Positions 1 to 9,633 of a DNA stretch of 35,366 nucleotides are shown piece after piece. Source of the DNA: a virus. Where the stretch lies: positions 1 through 35,366 of the IMG/VR virus record IMGVR_UViG_3300030331_004026, one strand, 5' to 3'. The position numbers and the translations under genes are program-made. Numbering within the stretch: position 1 is the first letter of the stretch; each line of letters begins with the position of its first letter. The notes under the pieces were generated by a model that searched no databases, was not told where the DNA came from, and saw only the letters and a program-made list of their open reading frames with translations.

Positions 1-1828
1 CTGCATTTTGGGCCCTGATCACTATACCACCGTCAGGAGAAATCTCCGCTGTCTGACCCGAAACATCATACGAATGTAGTCCCAAGTGTGGACCAAACAT
101 GATTCCGCCAGAATTAGATCCACCAGAAGCTCCGGTTATAAATCTACCATCAGCCGATCCCCCAGAGAATCCAAAATTGTACCACAAATGCGGGGGTAGT
201 CCTGTTGGATGTAGAAGAGATCTTGTATCTAATCCTACGTTTCTCACGACGGGAACACCAAGATAACATGTAGGCGTAAATGGATCTGGAACAGCGTCAC
301 CAATACTTTCGTTATATGGTGCGAGTTCAAACCCATTCAACCCAAACATATCAGTTCTATGAGTCTGCGAGGATGCGTCAGTGTGTGTGAAGAGAACATC
401 ATCAGAGTGCGAACCGGAAAAATAAGCGTCTGCGGTTCCGATTGGGTCAATATTTGAACCAACACTAAACCAAGATGCTGGAATAAATTCTGTCATGATG
501 TAATACCAACCGGGATCAATGGTGAATCCACCAGACAATCCATTTGGTCCAGCAGCACTGGAGAAAAGTCCTATCGGTCCGGTTCTTCCGGCTGTAACTT
601 CTCTGATGAAATCACCTGTATAAGAGGCTTCGATGTGAGTACTGTCGTCGGTATTAAAGTCTCCGTCACTCTTAGTCAAAGCTAAAGTGACTCCTGATGT
701 GGCAGCGGTTCCATCGTCCGGTCTAAAGTAAAATGCACAAGTTGATCCTTGAACAAATCCATTCCTATCCAAAGAAGTCAATGTGGATTCGGGTGTACCT
801 GATGGGAAGGAGTTGATCGGCAACATACCAAAGAATCCGTATGTGCCTCTTCTCTTTTTCTGATTTTCTACGGTATTAGCAGTGGCTCCAGTGCCATAAC
901 CAGCAATGTACATGACATACTGATCGATGACTGAGTGGTTCGTGAAGTATATTGGTTGCAATTTCATGGTCGGGAAGTACTTCATTCGATTCCAGTAGAA
1001 ACCGGGAGGTGCATCCAATAGTCTACCCTGACAGACAGCTTCTTCTCCAGTAACGGCACTGGGACCAGTTGAAGCATAGAAATATGTGTTACCTTCAAAT
1101 CTCTTTAGAGATTCGAAGAAGTTCAAGACCTTTATACCAGCTGTTACACCGTCATCATATCCAGAGCTATTTCCAAGGTATCCGGCCACATTATAAAATC
1201 CAGTAGAACCTCTTAAGGCTATTCCTCTTCCAGTATGAATTTCTGATAAGTAAATATTTGGAGACCACCGTGGGAATCTATTTCTTCCCGATGTCAGAGG
1301 CCCTTCGCCAACAATATTCTCTACTTTCTTTGTCTCCCAACCACCTACATGTCCAGAACTGGCTTTAACTTGAAGTTGTAGATCTTTCCACTCAGTATCC
1401 CTATCCTGATTTGTTCTCTTTACTAGAGCGTAACCAACTAAACCACCAGTGGGAACACCTGCACCGGCTTCTCCTGTACTACCAGTGCTTCCAGTCGAAC
1501 CGATCGGACCTTGAGATCCGGTAGAACCTTGCGGACCCCGAACATTGCCGACATCAAATGTAGAACCGTTTTGTAGAGTGATGATTAAATTATCACCACT
1601 TAAACCACCAGAGGCAATACCGACACCTTGAGGACCAATAACAGACCCCGCGTCAACTGTGGAACCGTCAATTAGTGTAATGATAAGATTATCACCACTG
1701 ATCCCCGCGCCGGAAATACCATTACCAACTTGAGAGTTCAATTCATTTATGATTTCGTTAGTTTTTGTAAACCAACCATAAAAGGTTTCTGTTATAGCTA
1801 AATTTTCTAGAGTAGATCCACCTGGCAT
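1..1828 (-). CDS. Virion structural protein with collagen-like repeat (partial, C-terminus outside window)
   Basis: The reading frame is open from an ATG at 1828 to the window edge (609 codons seen, no stop). GAGGAA lies 8-9 bases upstream of the ATG. Residues 43-68 and 76-101 form a tandem 33-residue duplication (consensus SGDNLIITL..GST.D.G...GPQG). It runs into a short collagen-like Gly-X-Y tract at about residues 98-122 (GPQGSTGSQGPIG...). The remaining ~480 residues are Gly/Ser/Thr rich with no motif I recognise. The gene starts 1 base after the stop of the 72-residue gene and is last in the visible late operon, downstream of the giant tail protein. Collagen-like tracts are frequent in phage fibre proteins, so a fibre or baseplate-periphery role is likely but inferred. 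Expected location: distal tail of the virion. Confidence 0.75.
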   Translation of the reverse strand, partial: MPGGSTLENLAITETFYGWFTKTNEIINELNSQVGNGISGAGISGDNLIITLIDGSTVDAGSVIGPQGVGIASGGLSGDNLIITLQNGSTFDVGNVRGPQGSTGSQGPIGSTGSTGSTGEAGAGVPTGGLVGYALVKRTNQDRDTEWKDLQLQVKASSGHVGGWETKKVENIVGEGPLTSGRNRFPRWSPNIYLSEIHTGRGIALRGSTGFYNVAGYLGNSSGYDDGVTAGIKVLNFFESLKRFEGNTYFYASTGPSAVTGEEAVCQGRLLDAPPGFYWNRMKYFPTMKLQPIYFTNHSVIDQYVMYIAGYGTGATANTVENQKKRRGTYGFFGMLPINSFPSGTPESTLTSLDRNGFVQGSTCAFYFRPDDGTAATSGVTLALTKSDGDFNTDDSTHIEASYTGDFIREVTAGRTGPIGLFSSAAGPNGLSGGFTIDPGWYYIMTEFIPASWFSVGSNIDPIGTADAYFSGSHSDDVLFTHTDASSQTHRTDMFGLNGFELAPYNESIGDAVPDPFTPTCYLGVPVVRNVGLDTRSLLHPTGLPPHLWYNFGFSGGSADGRFITGASGGSNSGGIMFGPHLGLHSYDVSGQTAEISPDGGIVIRAQNA

Positions 1829-1829
1829 T

Positions 1830-2048
1830 TTAGTTTCCTCTGTTTATTAAGATAGTAAGCATCTGCTTCATTTCACTTAATTCATTTTCAATTGCATTTG
1901 TTTTTTCTTCTAATATTTTTATTCTAGTTTGATCTTCACTTTTTCTTTTGTACTCAGATAAAGATTTCATATCGGTGGAAAGAACAGCACCAGAACCTCT
2001 GTCTCTGACTACATCTTTTCTACCTTTTATATTTATTATATTTTTCAT
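1830..2048 (-). CDS. Small coiled-coil protein, 72 residues, unknown function
   Basis: Starts with an ATG that overlaps the TGA of the giant tail protein by 4 bases (ATGA at 2045-2048), a typical translational-coupling junction, and stops 1 base before the next gene. The N-terminal 20 residues are basic. Residues ~28-68 are rich in Glu, Lys, Leu and Ile with heptad-like spacing (IKILEEKTNAIENELSEMKQ), indicating a coiled coil, perhaps trimeric. No homologue recognised. Its place between two large tail proteins suggests a linker, trimerisation peptide or fibre chaperone, which is inference from context only. An AATAAATA late-promoter-like motif lies inside its first codons (2030-2037) but may be fortuitous. 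Confidence 0.65.
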   Translation of the reverse strand: MKNIINIKGRKDVVRDRGSGAVLSTDMKSLSEYKRKSEDQTRIKILEEKTNAIENELSEMKQMLTILINRGN

Positions 2049-5000
2049 GCTAGGGCAATGCCTCTCAGATCTTTAACTATTGGATATTTGGTGGTGTCAT
2101 TTGGAGCTAGATCTGAATATAGGCAGATCTTTATACTAAATTTACCCATTGGTTCTGTTAGATCTTCATCTAAAGAGTATTCAACCTCTTGGAATGACTC
2201 AGATGTAGCAGTTGTGTTTGGAGTCAACTGAATGTATGGTTGATTCTCAAACGGAGCGTCTTCACCCGATGGTTGTTGTTTAATAAACACTTGAATATCG
2301 GTATTTTGTCGTTTATACTGAGTGAGTAGAACCTTAATGTTTCTAGCTTCAAATCCTGAGGCTAGATTAACCTGTCTGGTTATATACCTAGCTCTTCTAG
2401 TTTCTCCCGGAGCCACTGGTGTAGCGATTGGATCTAACTCTCCGTTATACGCTTCACCAGTTTTATCCAAGTCTTTATTGCCCTCAATCTTATTCTCTAC
2501 GGATATTAGAGACAATCTTGACAAGTCTAAGACTGGTGAAACATCTGGATCTAAACCGTCAACCGTGGCGTTTAGTACAAAGGTATTTTCTTCACCGTTC
2601 ATATCGATTCTTCTACTAGAGTCTAGTTCGAAGTTTTCATTAGCAACGATCGCAAACTCTTCATCTGTTGCTCTAACATTACTGGGGTTATTTGGTGTCA
2701 TCCTGACACTTAAGTTAAACTTACTCGTTGGCCAGTTTATGTTTGAAGCATTGAGTTGGAAGAGGTCAAGTTTAATAGAGTCTTCACTGCCTGTCTTTCT
2801 CTCCTTGAAAGAAACAGTATTGATACCAGCAGTCTTAAACTTACATTTGTTAATGACAAACATCAAATCAGAGTTTTGATCAGGCGTCCAAGTACTGGCA
2901 TTCTGAGACTTGAATAGAGAACCTAAGTGGGGTTGTTCCACCACAGGGTTTTCCGTTCCGATTTGATTTTCGCCCATAGTAGCAATGAATACCTCATAGT
3001 CATCACTGTTCGAGAGAATGACCATAGAATACTCTTGTGGTAGTAGATAGATTGGTGAACTAAACTTAAATCTGGTTCTTGTTCCGGGACTGTCCGCATC
3101 GGGGGTTTCACTTATGTTGACTTCTTCTGGTGTAAGAACAACTTCTGCGAGGGGTAATACGGCTGCAGAGTGTGGGAAACCGTTTCTGGTTGGTCTAATC
3201 TGCATGGTTACCGGTAGAGTATCTGACTTCTTCTTAAAGAATACGTCAATACTGTCCACGAACACTCCATTGGCATGTTCAGATGGACTGACCAAGAAGG
3301 TCTGTGCAACGGGGTCTCTATTCTGAGGAATAGTCTGCCAGGAAATGTTGGTGTCGGTGATAATTCTCTCTTCGGTGACGCTATTTCTTTGTAGTCTGGG
3401 TAGACGAGTGGAGATCGAAACGTCCTCTTGAGTTTGCAGAATGCCTTGTGCGGGATATGTGGTCTCCGCAGAAGTTTGTGCGTTCTTTACATCGTTAGAT
3501 GGTTCGTCCGTAAGTCGGAACAATCTTTCGCCGGTTCTAAACTGCCCGCCTGGGATTACAAAAGTTAGAGATCTTTCAGAAGTTATGGCACCGTTTTCGT
3601 CAGTGATTAGTTCTGATTCTGTGAGTCTCTTTCTTGCACCCGAAGCGTCTAAGAATGTGCAGTGTTCGTCTACGTTGATATTATCAAAGAAGGCATGAAC
3701 TGGAGTGTTTGGTCTCATGTTTGTTGCAGTCACAGCAATCTTTCTGGTTCTGATGAACGGAACAACACTAACATCAACCACTCTGTTACCAATATTCCTT
3801 TCGATACGTTCAGGCACAATTCTGTTTTCAACACCAGTTCTCGTACCAGATCCAATTCTGGAGGTCACGGTTCCGATTTGGTTTCCTTGTCTGAACTGAG
3901 CTTCTGTGAACGATCCGGTCCAGTTAACTTCCCAGTCGTTCCATTGAGTTCCGAACGCAACACTTCCGAGTTCTTCCCATGCGTCATTCTCACCCTCAAG
4001 GTTAACCAAAACATCTGGTCTCTGTTCGGTGTCCACCCAGTTGTCTGAGGCTGGATCCATCTTAACTTCGCCCAACCAGTTGGTGACGCTGAATGGATTG
4101 ACGTTGATACTGGTGGTTGCGAGTGGTTGTCTTATGAAAATATCCTCATCGAATGGTAGTGTTATAAAACCGTCTACAGTCTGATTCATACCATTGAGAG
4201 TTGCAATATCAAAATCTACGTTTTCGGACACAAACGGAGGCCTTAACTCCTGATTTTGGAAATCTATAGAAACGTTGTAATCTCTGTTTCTAACATTTCC
4301 GACACCATGTCCTGAGAACTGATCTACTATTATACCATTCTTAAATCTATTGTTACCGTTCGCATCTTTGATGAACAATGATTCGGTTTCTCTTTCGAGG
4401 AGAGAAAGAGTTGTATAGTACTCTAATTGTTCAACCCTTCTCTTGATCTTACCAATGTCATTCATTGTGAATCTTTGGTTTTTAATAGACTTGGAGACGA
4501 TATCCGAGGTCTTGAATGTATAAGCGGGAATATCGAACCTATAGATTTCCATTGCATCTGCTACATCATCTGGAGACACTGGGAACAGAGAAGGCACTCC
4601 CTGAACCACCTTGAATCTTCTGTCTCTTGTGATTGCAAGTTTATCAATTCTTGGTAGGTAGAACGAATAAGAGACGTTGAACGACTGACCAGAGTATGGT
4701 ATGAATACTTTACTGAAAGTTCCATCCGGTGATTTGATGGGTCTGAAATCAACTACTGATTGTAGTTTTGTGACCTCTCCGGTGTCCGTAGAAACATATT
4801 CAGGAATATCATCGTACGTAACTTTTAGTTCACCCGAATCTGGCGGAGGTGTCTCATTTAGATATGAGGAGACTACGATGGGCCCATCGCCCTTGTGTTC
4901 AAAATATCTGTATGATACCACTAGGGGACCGACAAGATTTGCTGTTTTATTAACTGTGGAAAGGACATCTGTTGTCGTTCCAAAAGTGGAAAGTCCATTA

Positions 5001-8000
5001 TTCACCACAAAAATCTTTCCAGTGTCATAGAAATTGTCTCTTTGACCAGTGTCTATGGTAAACTTGTTAGTTACATCAGCAGTAGCGCTAATTCCCGTAT
5101 CGATTATACTGGTAACATTTAGAATGTCAGCTTTAGATAGATTGAAGAAACTATTTCCAGTTTGGTCAACAAGAACATCAGCTGTTCCCAGATTATCAGC
5201 AGTTCCAAGTAATACCTTAGTTCTTATCACACTAGAAGTTATATCCGATCCGGGGTTAACATCCAGCATGGCGATTAATCTATATTCGCTTGTAACTGGG
5301 AATGTTCCGGTTCCACCGCCGGTGTTCTTGACCAGAGTCAACGATCCCTCGCCGCCAAAATCAGCATTGTTGGTAAACATCTGGAATGCACCAGAATATA
5401 TGTCCATTATTTTACCATCGTTGTCTAATAGAATGTAGTTGTTGATGTCAGCGCCTTCTATCACTCCGCCACTTGAACCTCCACCCACAAATCTTATCAG
5501 TGAAGATCCACTTTTAATCGTGGATGAATTGGTGCCTGGATCTAAGACTATTGGAAATTCCTTCTGAATTCTATAGTCCATAGAATTTATTGTTTTTACA
5601 ATATCGCCTTGGGGAACTTTAAAGAATAATTTGTTATCTTGAATGTTGAAAACTTTACCGATGTTGGATGGATGTATGTTTGCGATTTTACCAGCGTTAG
5701 TTCTCACACTCCCGGCTAAGTTTTCGGAGGTTGCTAGTCCATAGAAAATAGATCTAGCTTCTGATAGGAAGAATTTGACACCCGGTCGTTTGTTGAACAT
5801 TTCAATATCAAACAGTGATACCTGATGAGCATCATCTGATTGTTCTCTGATTTGTTTAATTCTAGCAGTTCCCATCGTAACTGGAACCTGTTTGGTATAT
5901 TGATCGGCAGAAGATCCACCAGACCCTAAAGATCCACTAAAGAATGCACCGTTCAATCCATAGTTATTGGTTTGTGTTATTCTTCCTGTGGTGCTTTGCA
6001 CGAACGTACCAGAACTATTTACAGTGCCCTCGACAATTGGTTTAGCGTTAACTCCAACCTCAAACGTTCCGCCTGTGATAGAATCTGATTCGATCAACAA
6101 TACGGTGTCAGAAGTGTCAGCAGAGTTCCCTGAATTTCTAGCGGTAAACTCAACTACAGTTCCGGTAGCAAATCCGGACGGGTTGTTTCCGGGAATTCTC
6201 TGTGCGACTCTTTCTCCGACCGTATAGAATTTGCCTGGGATGAAGTTACTCTTTGATTCCAAGAGTTGTTCGGCAGTTTCTCCTTCGATGAACTCTCCGA
6301 ACCCTGTGAAGTTAGCAGTGCTAATATTAAATGGATCGTTGAATTTTACGATAACGGATTCTCTTTGATTGACGGCACTGGTGGACTCGATGCCATCACC
6401 ACCGTAAGCACAGAAGGCATGGTTACACACACTATTGTACAATCCATAAATGTAACCTAGATCTCTCTGGAATCCTTGGAAGTTGTCACAGATTTGACTT
6501 AGTAGTCTCTTCTGGTTTCTATCCCAACTAATTACCGTAGCTTTATTGACAAAGTTAGGATCATTAGTCCATTTGGTAAAGTCAAACGAAGACTGTCCTA
6601 GATTGTTGTTGGTGATCTGATATACTTCTTGTCCGTGCTTATAGTCTCTACCGACGATTCCTTCAGACAACAGAGTTTCAACATCTGTTCCTGCTGCCTC
6701 CTCCGAGTTACTAAAGTTACTAGCACGGAATCCACCAACACTATTCATCATTTCTAGATAATTACTGTCTAGAATACCACCATCGTCACCCTTAAATCTT
6801 ACCTCTTGTACAGAAATTTCACTAGTGGCACCATCGGTAATACCATAACTGATTCCACCCGGATCGGCAACGGTATCCAGTAGACCCGCAAATACTAATC
6901 CACCCGCACCAGCACCACCTACGGAACCATCCCCACAACTATTTAAGAAGTCGGTTTGAATTACGGAACCACCACCGAAACCTCCGGTGTTGCTGGTAAA
7001 CCCACAAGTGTTCTGGAAGGTATTACCGGCTAAGGCTTCGACGTATAGAACTGGACCATTTGTGGTATTTACCCAAGCAACAACTTCTCCGAAAGCTGTG
7101 CGAGCTGTGCTGGGATCTGCAAACGATCCACCCGGAAGTATGAACGAACCACTAAGTCCGGAAGTGGATGTGCTTCCTGTATATTGTTTCTGTCTAATTA
7201 TATCCCCAACAGCATAGTTTTGATCAGAAACATATCCATTGACACCCTCGAACTCTCCGTGTTTTACGAAGATTTCTAAAATTTGCTTATTAATGATTGA
7301 AGATATACTACTTCCATAGTTAACTGGGGAACAGTTTGCGGTCGCTCCAGATATACCGGCAAAACCTTGCTGAACTACTCCACCATCCGGGTGAATCCCG
7401 GAGGTTCCACCACTCTGTATGAATAGTGCGCTGTTCTTTCTGAAGTTTGTGGACTCGGCTGGAACCCAGGCTCTCGCTACGCCCAAGTCGCGGACGTATA
7501 TTCTTTCCTTTGATGTCTCGCCAACATTACCCACAAAGACCTGTCTGACGTAGGAACAAGTAACACCCTTAGATCCAATAGTGGTCGCCATGTCAGCAAA
7601 ATTACCTATTGAATTTGGTTGCACCCCATTACCAATTTCATAGTTAGCACCCGATCTATAATCTTCAGAGAAAATAATCTTCTGAATGTTCTTATCTACT
7701 TTAGTTCCCGGAGCAAATTGTACAGAACTAGTAAACCCACCCTGATTGTCTATCGTAGTTGGTAGGTAATACGCTGAAGAATCGTTACCCACCAATAGAG
7801 ATGTTGAGGAAGCTTCAACGGTCGCTCCACTAAAGTTATCAATTACACCAACACTGTCAAATTGATCTTCGTGTTCCGTAGCGAACAATGGAGCAAATAG
7901 ACGCATATTAACATTGCCTTTAGCATCAGCCTGGAAAGGTATGTTAACTTGAACAAATTTACCCTTAACATCAATCTTAGGCAAAGTCTCTAAACTGAAT

Positions 8001-9619
8001 GGACCGCTAGTCCCCTCTGGAGTGCTACCGAAGTTGTAAGATAAAAATCTATTGTTAGAATATTTTATAGCAGGGTCGTCTAGTGGTAGATCTGGAGTTT
8101 CGACAACTATATGATTTCCAACATTAGCTGTAAGGTTAACCCCAATCAGACTGTTGGTGGTTCTTGCTTTGTCTGTTTCCACTATGGTGGTTGACTGGTT
8201 CTCGAATTCATAACCATAAACGTAAGCTTTACCCGGACTAACAGATAGAGCTAATTTGTCGGTTGTTCCGCCTCTTTCGGCTTCAAATACACCAGAAGGA
8301 TCGGGAATGAATGTAACGTTAGTTATAGTACCGGATGCTAGGTCACCACTACCTTGTTCGGATAGGGTTTCGGTCTCCGCGTATCGACCAACATTCATAT
8401 CCACGGTTATTCTTTGAGCTGTGGCTCCAAAGAATAAAGTTCTGTCTGTGATGTCCAATACCTCTGCTGTAGGACCACTGACACCGCCCGTTGAAGATTG
8501 AACTATATCACCAACACTAAACACCGCCGACGAAGAAGTTAAATCAACATCAAGTTGATACTTATCACGCTTAAAGTGTTCGAGTGCTGTAACAGTAAAT
8601 GGCCTTACAGTGTAGTTACCAGATTCATCAAAAGTTCTTCTTGCTAATGTTTCTTCCAGTTTCGAGTACTCTGTCCTGTCGTATCGTTTGGTTATTACTC
8701 CATCTTCAACTCTCAGGGTATCTAAGAAGTCTTCGTCCACAAAATTAGAAGGAGTACTAGATGTAACTATGAACGGTTTAAAGTTTAGAACCGGATCTAC
8801 TTGATAACGGTCTGCTCCCGGAGCTGAAAAGTTAAACGATCCATTTGATGGGTCTAGTAATGTTGGGTCGTCGATATGATCAACAACTTTCTTGTTGATA
8901 CTTAAACCAATTCTACTGGTTGGTAGGTTATAAAGTCTAACTCCCTCTGGAGCTGAGGCGTTAAAACCAACATCATTTATGTCAGATCTTTCGATATCTC
9001 CGGTAGCGGATAATCTACTCGGGACAGTTGTCTGCGGGGTGACATGAACAAAGAAACCATCTACAAAATAAACGCCAGTATCTATTGAAAATGCCTTTGC
9101 GTCACCGGTAACAGCCACAAAATCAGCAGTGGAACTCTTAAGCGTTACAGATATATCTTGGGTGGTGCTAAAAATCTCCTCGCCGAGACCGAATGAATTT
9201 GATCCGGTTCCACCACCACTTAAATACTGTAAGAATATAACTGGGAAGTTATCACTTGTGGTCGATCCTCTGGATTGATCTACATCCACAACTCTAGCTC
9301 TTAGAGCTGAGTGTTCGCCTGTACCCGTGACTATATCTCCAGATAATAACGTAACGACAGATGGTTCCACGTTAGAGTTAAGTCGTGCAAAAGAAACCGT
9401 TTTCTCTGTCATGTAAGAACCAAGAACGGGAGTGCCGTTCTTGAAGACATGGTTACCAAACCTCTCAATTTGTGATTGCAGAGCGGTTTGTAATTGGGTC
9501 AGTTCTCTAGCCTGTACGGCAAAACCAGGCTTGAATAAAATCTTCAAATAATTCTTCGACTCGTCGAAGTCGTCGTAATATGGTTCGCCGGATGTTAGTT
9601 CAGGGTCATACGATGGCAT
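2045..9619 (-). CDS. Giant baseplate/tail structural protein, DUF4815-type N-terminus, 2524 residues
   Basis: The N-terminus (YDPELTSGEPYYDDFDESKN, then LFKPGFAVQARELTQLQ at ~residues 28-45) matches the start typical of DUF4815-type structural proteins of marine T4-like phages. A VDFRP motif at about residue 1620 and a late block with DPVAQTFLVS...GVFVDSIDVFF also fit that type. Much of the middle is built from beta-rich modules of the form VG[ED].[IV].Q...A.G.VV.[WF]...L.[VI]...GG.F, also seen in the two upstream baseplate genes. Its position directly after gp8 is where T4 has gp9/gp10, so it probably forms the outer baseplate or fibre attachment; this is inference. GGGAG lies 8-12 bases before the ATG. 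Unusually long for a single T4-like baseplate polypeptide (T4 gp10 is about 600 residues). Confidence 0.85.
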   Translation of the reverse strand: MPSYDPELTSGEPYYDDFDESKNYLKILFKPGFAVQARELTQLQTALQSQIERFGNHVFKNGTPVLGSYMTEKTVSFARLNSNVEPSVVTLLSGDIVTGTGEHSALRARVVDVDQSRGSTTSDNFPVIFLQYLSGGGTGSNSFGLGEEIFSTTQDISVTLKSSTADFVAVTGDAKAFSIDTGVYFVDGFFVHVTPQTTVPSRLSATGDIERSDINDVGFNASAPEGVRLYNLPTSRIGLSINKKVVDHIDDPTLLDPSNGSFNFSAPGADRYQVDPVLNFKPFIVTSSTPSNFVDEDFLDTLRVEDGVITKRYDRTEYSKLEETLARRTFDESGNYTVRPFTVTALEHFKRDKYQLDVDLTSSSAVFSVGDIVQSSTGGVSGPTAEVLDITDRTLFFGATAQRITVDMNVGRYAETETLSEQGSGDLASGTITNVTFIPDPSGVFEAERGGTTDKLALSVSPGKAYVYGYEFENQSTTIVETDKARTTNSLIGVNLTANVGNHIVVETPDLPLDDPAIKYSNNRFLSYNFGSTPEGTSGPFSLETLPKIDVKGKFVQVNIPFQADAKGNVNMRLFAPLFATEHEDQFDSVGVIDNFSGATVEASSTSLLVGNDSSAYYLPTTIDNQGGFTSSVQFAPGTKVDKNIQKIIFSEDYRSGANYEIGNGVQPNSIGNFADMATTIGSKGVTCSYVRQVFVGNVGETSKERIYVRDLGVARAWVPAESTNFRKNSALFIQSGGTSGIHPDGGVVQQGFAGISGATANCSPVNYGSSISSIINKQILEIFVKHGEFEGVNGYVSDQNYAVGDIIRQKQYTGSTSTSGLSGSFILPGGSFADPSTARTAFGEVVAWVNTTNGPVLYVEALAGNTFQNTCGFTSNTGGFGGGSVIQTDFLNSCGDGSVGGAGAGGLVFAGLLDTVADPGGISYGITDGATSEISVQEVRFKGDDGGILDSNYLEMMNSVGGFRASNFSNSEEAAGTDVETLLSEGIVGRDYKHGQEVYQITNNNLGQSSFDFTKWTNDPNFVNKATVISWDRNQKRLLSQICDNFQGFQRDLGYIYGLYNSVCNHAFCAYGGDGIESTSAVNQRESVIVKFNDPFNISTANFTGFGEFIEGETAEQLLESKSNFIPGKFYTVGERVAQRIPGNNPSGFATGTVVEFTARNSGNSADTSDTVLLIESDSITGGTFEVGVNAKPIVEGTVNSSGTFVQSTTGRITQTNNYGLNGAFFSGSLGSGGSSADQYTKQVPVTMGTARIKQIREQSDDAHQVSLFDIEMFNKRPGVKFFLSEARSIFYGLATSENLAGSVRTNAGKIANIHPSNIGKVFNIQDNKLFFKVPQGDIVKTINSMDYRIQKEFPIVLDPGTNSSTIKSGSSLIRFVGGGSSGGVIEGADINNYILLDNDGKIMDIYSGAFQMFTNNADFGGEGSLTLVKNTGGGTGTFPVTSEYRLIAMLDVNPGSDITSSVIRTKVLLGTADNLGTADVLVDQTGNSFFNLSKADILNVTSIIDTGISATADVTNKFTIDTGQRDNFYDTGKIFVVNNGLSTFGTTTDVLSTVNKTANLVGPLVVSYRYFEHKGDGPIVVSSYLNETPPPDSGELKVTYDDIPEYVSTDTGEVTKLQSVVDFRPIKSPDGTFSKVFIPYSGQSFNVSYSFYLPRIDKLAITRDRRFKVVQGVPSLFPVSPDDVADAMEIYRFDIPAYTFKTSDIVSKSIKNQRFTMNDIGKIKRRVEQLEYYTTLSLLERETESLFIKDANGNNRFKNGIIVDQFSGHGVGNVRNRDYNVSIDFQNQELRPPFVSENVDFDIATLNGMNQTVDGFITLPFDEDIFIRQPLATTSINVNPFSVTNWLGEVKMDPASDNWVDTEQRPDVLVNLEGENDAWEELGSVAFGTQWNDWEVNWTGSFTEAQFRQGNQIGTVTSRIGSGTRTGVENRIVPERIERNIGNRVVDVSVVPFIRTRKIAVTATNMRPNTPVHAFFDNINVDEHCTFLDASGARKRLTESELITDENGAITSERSLTFVIPGGQFRTGERLFRLTDEPSNDVKNAQTSAETTYPAQGILQTQEDVSISTRLPRLQRNSVTEERIITDTNISWQTIPQNRDPVAQTFLVSPSEHANGVFVDSIDVFFKKKSDTLPVTMQIRPTRNGFPHSAAVLPLAEVVLTPEEVNISETPDADSPGTRTRFKFSSPIYLLPQEYSMVILSNSDDYEVFIATMGENQIGTENPVVEQPHLGSLFKSQNASTWTPDQNSDLMFVINKCKFKTAGINTVSFKERKTGSEDSIKLDLFQLNASNINWPTSKFNLSVRMTPNNPSNVRATDEEFAIVANENFELDSSRRIDMNGEENTFVLNATVDGLDPDVSPVLDLSRLSLISVENKIEGNKDLDKTGEAYNGELDPIATPVAPGETRRARYITRQVNLASGFEARNIKVLLTQYKRQNTDIQVFIKQQPSGEDAPFENQPYIQLTPNTTATSESFQEVEYSLDEDLTEPMGKFSIKICLYSDLAPNDTTKYPIVKDLRGIALA

Positions 9620-9633
9620 TCTATTTCTTCTCC

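Noticed and set aside
2030-2037. AATAAATA on minus inside the 72-residue gene
   Set aside because: Inside coding sequence in an AT-rich start region and 200 bases from the next gene; too weak to list as a promoter.
2322-2879. 185-codon plus-strand frame opposite the giant tail gene
   Set aside because: Shadow of the long minus-strand gene; no start signals or recognisable protein features.
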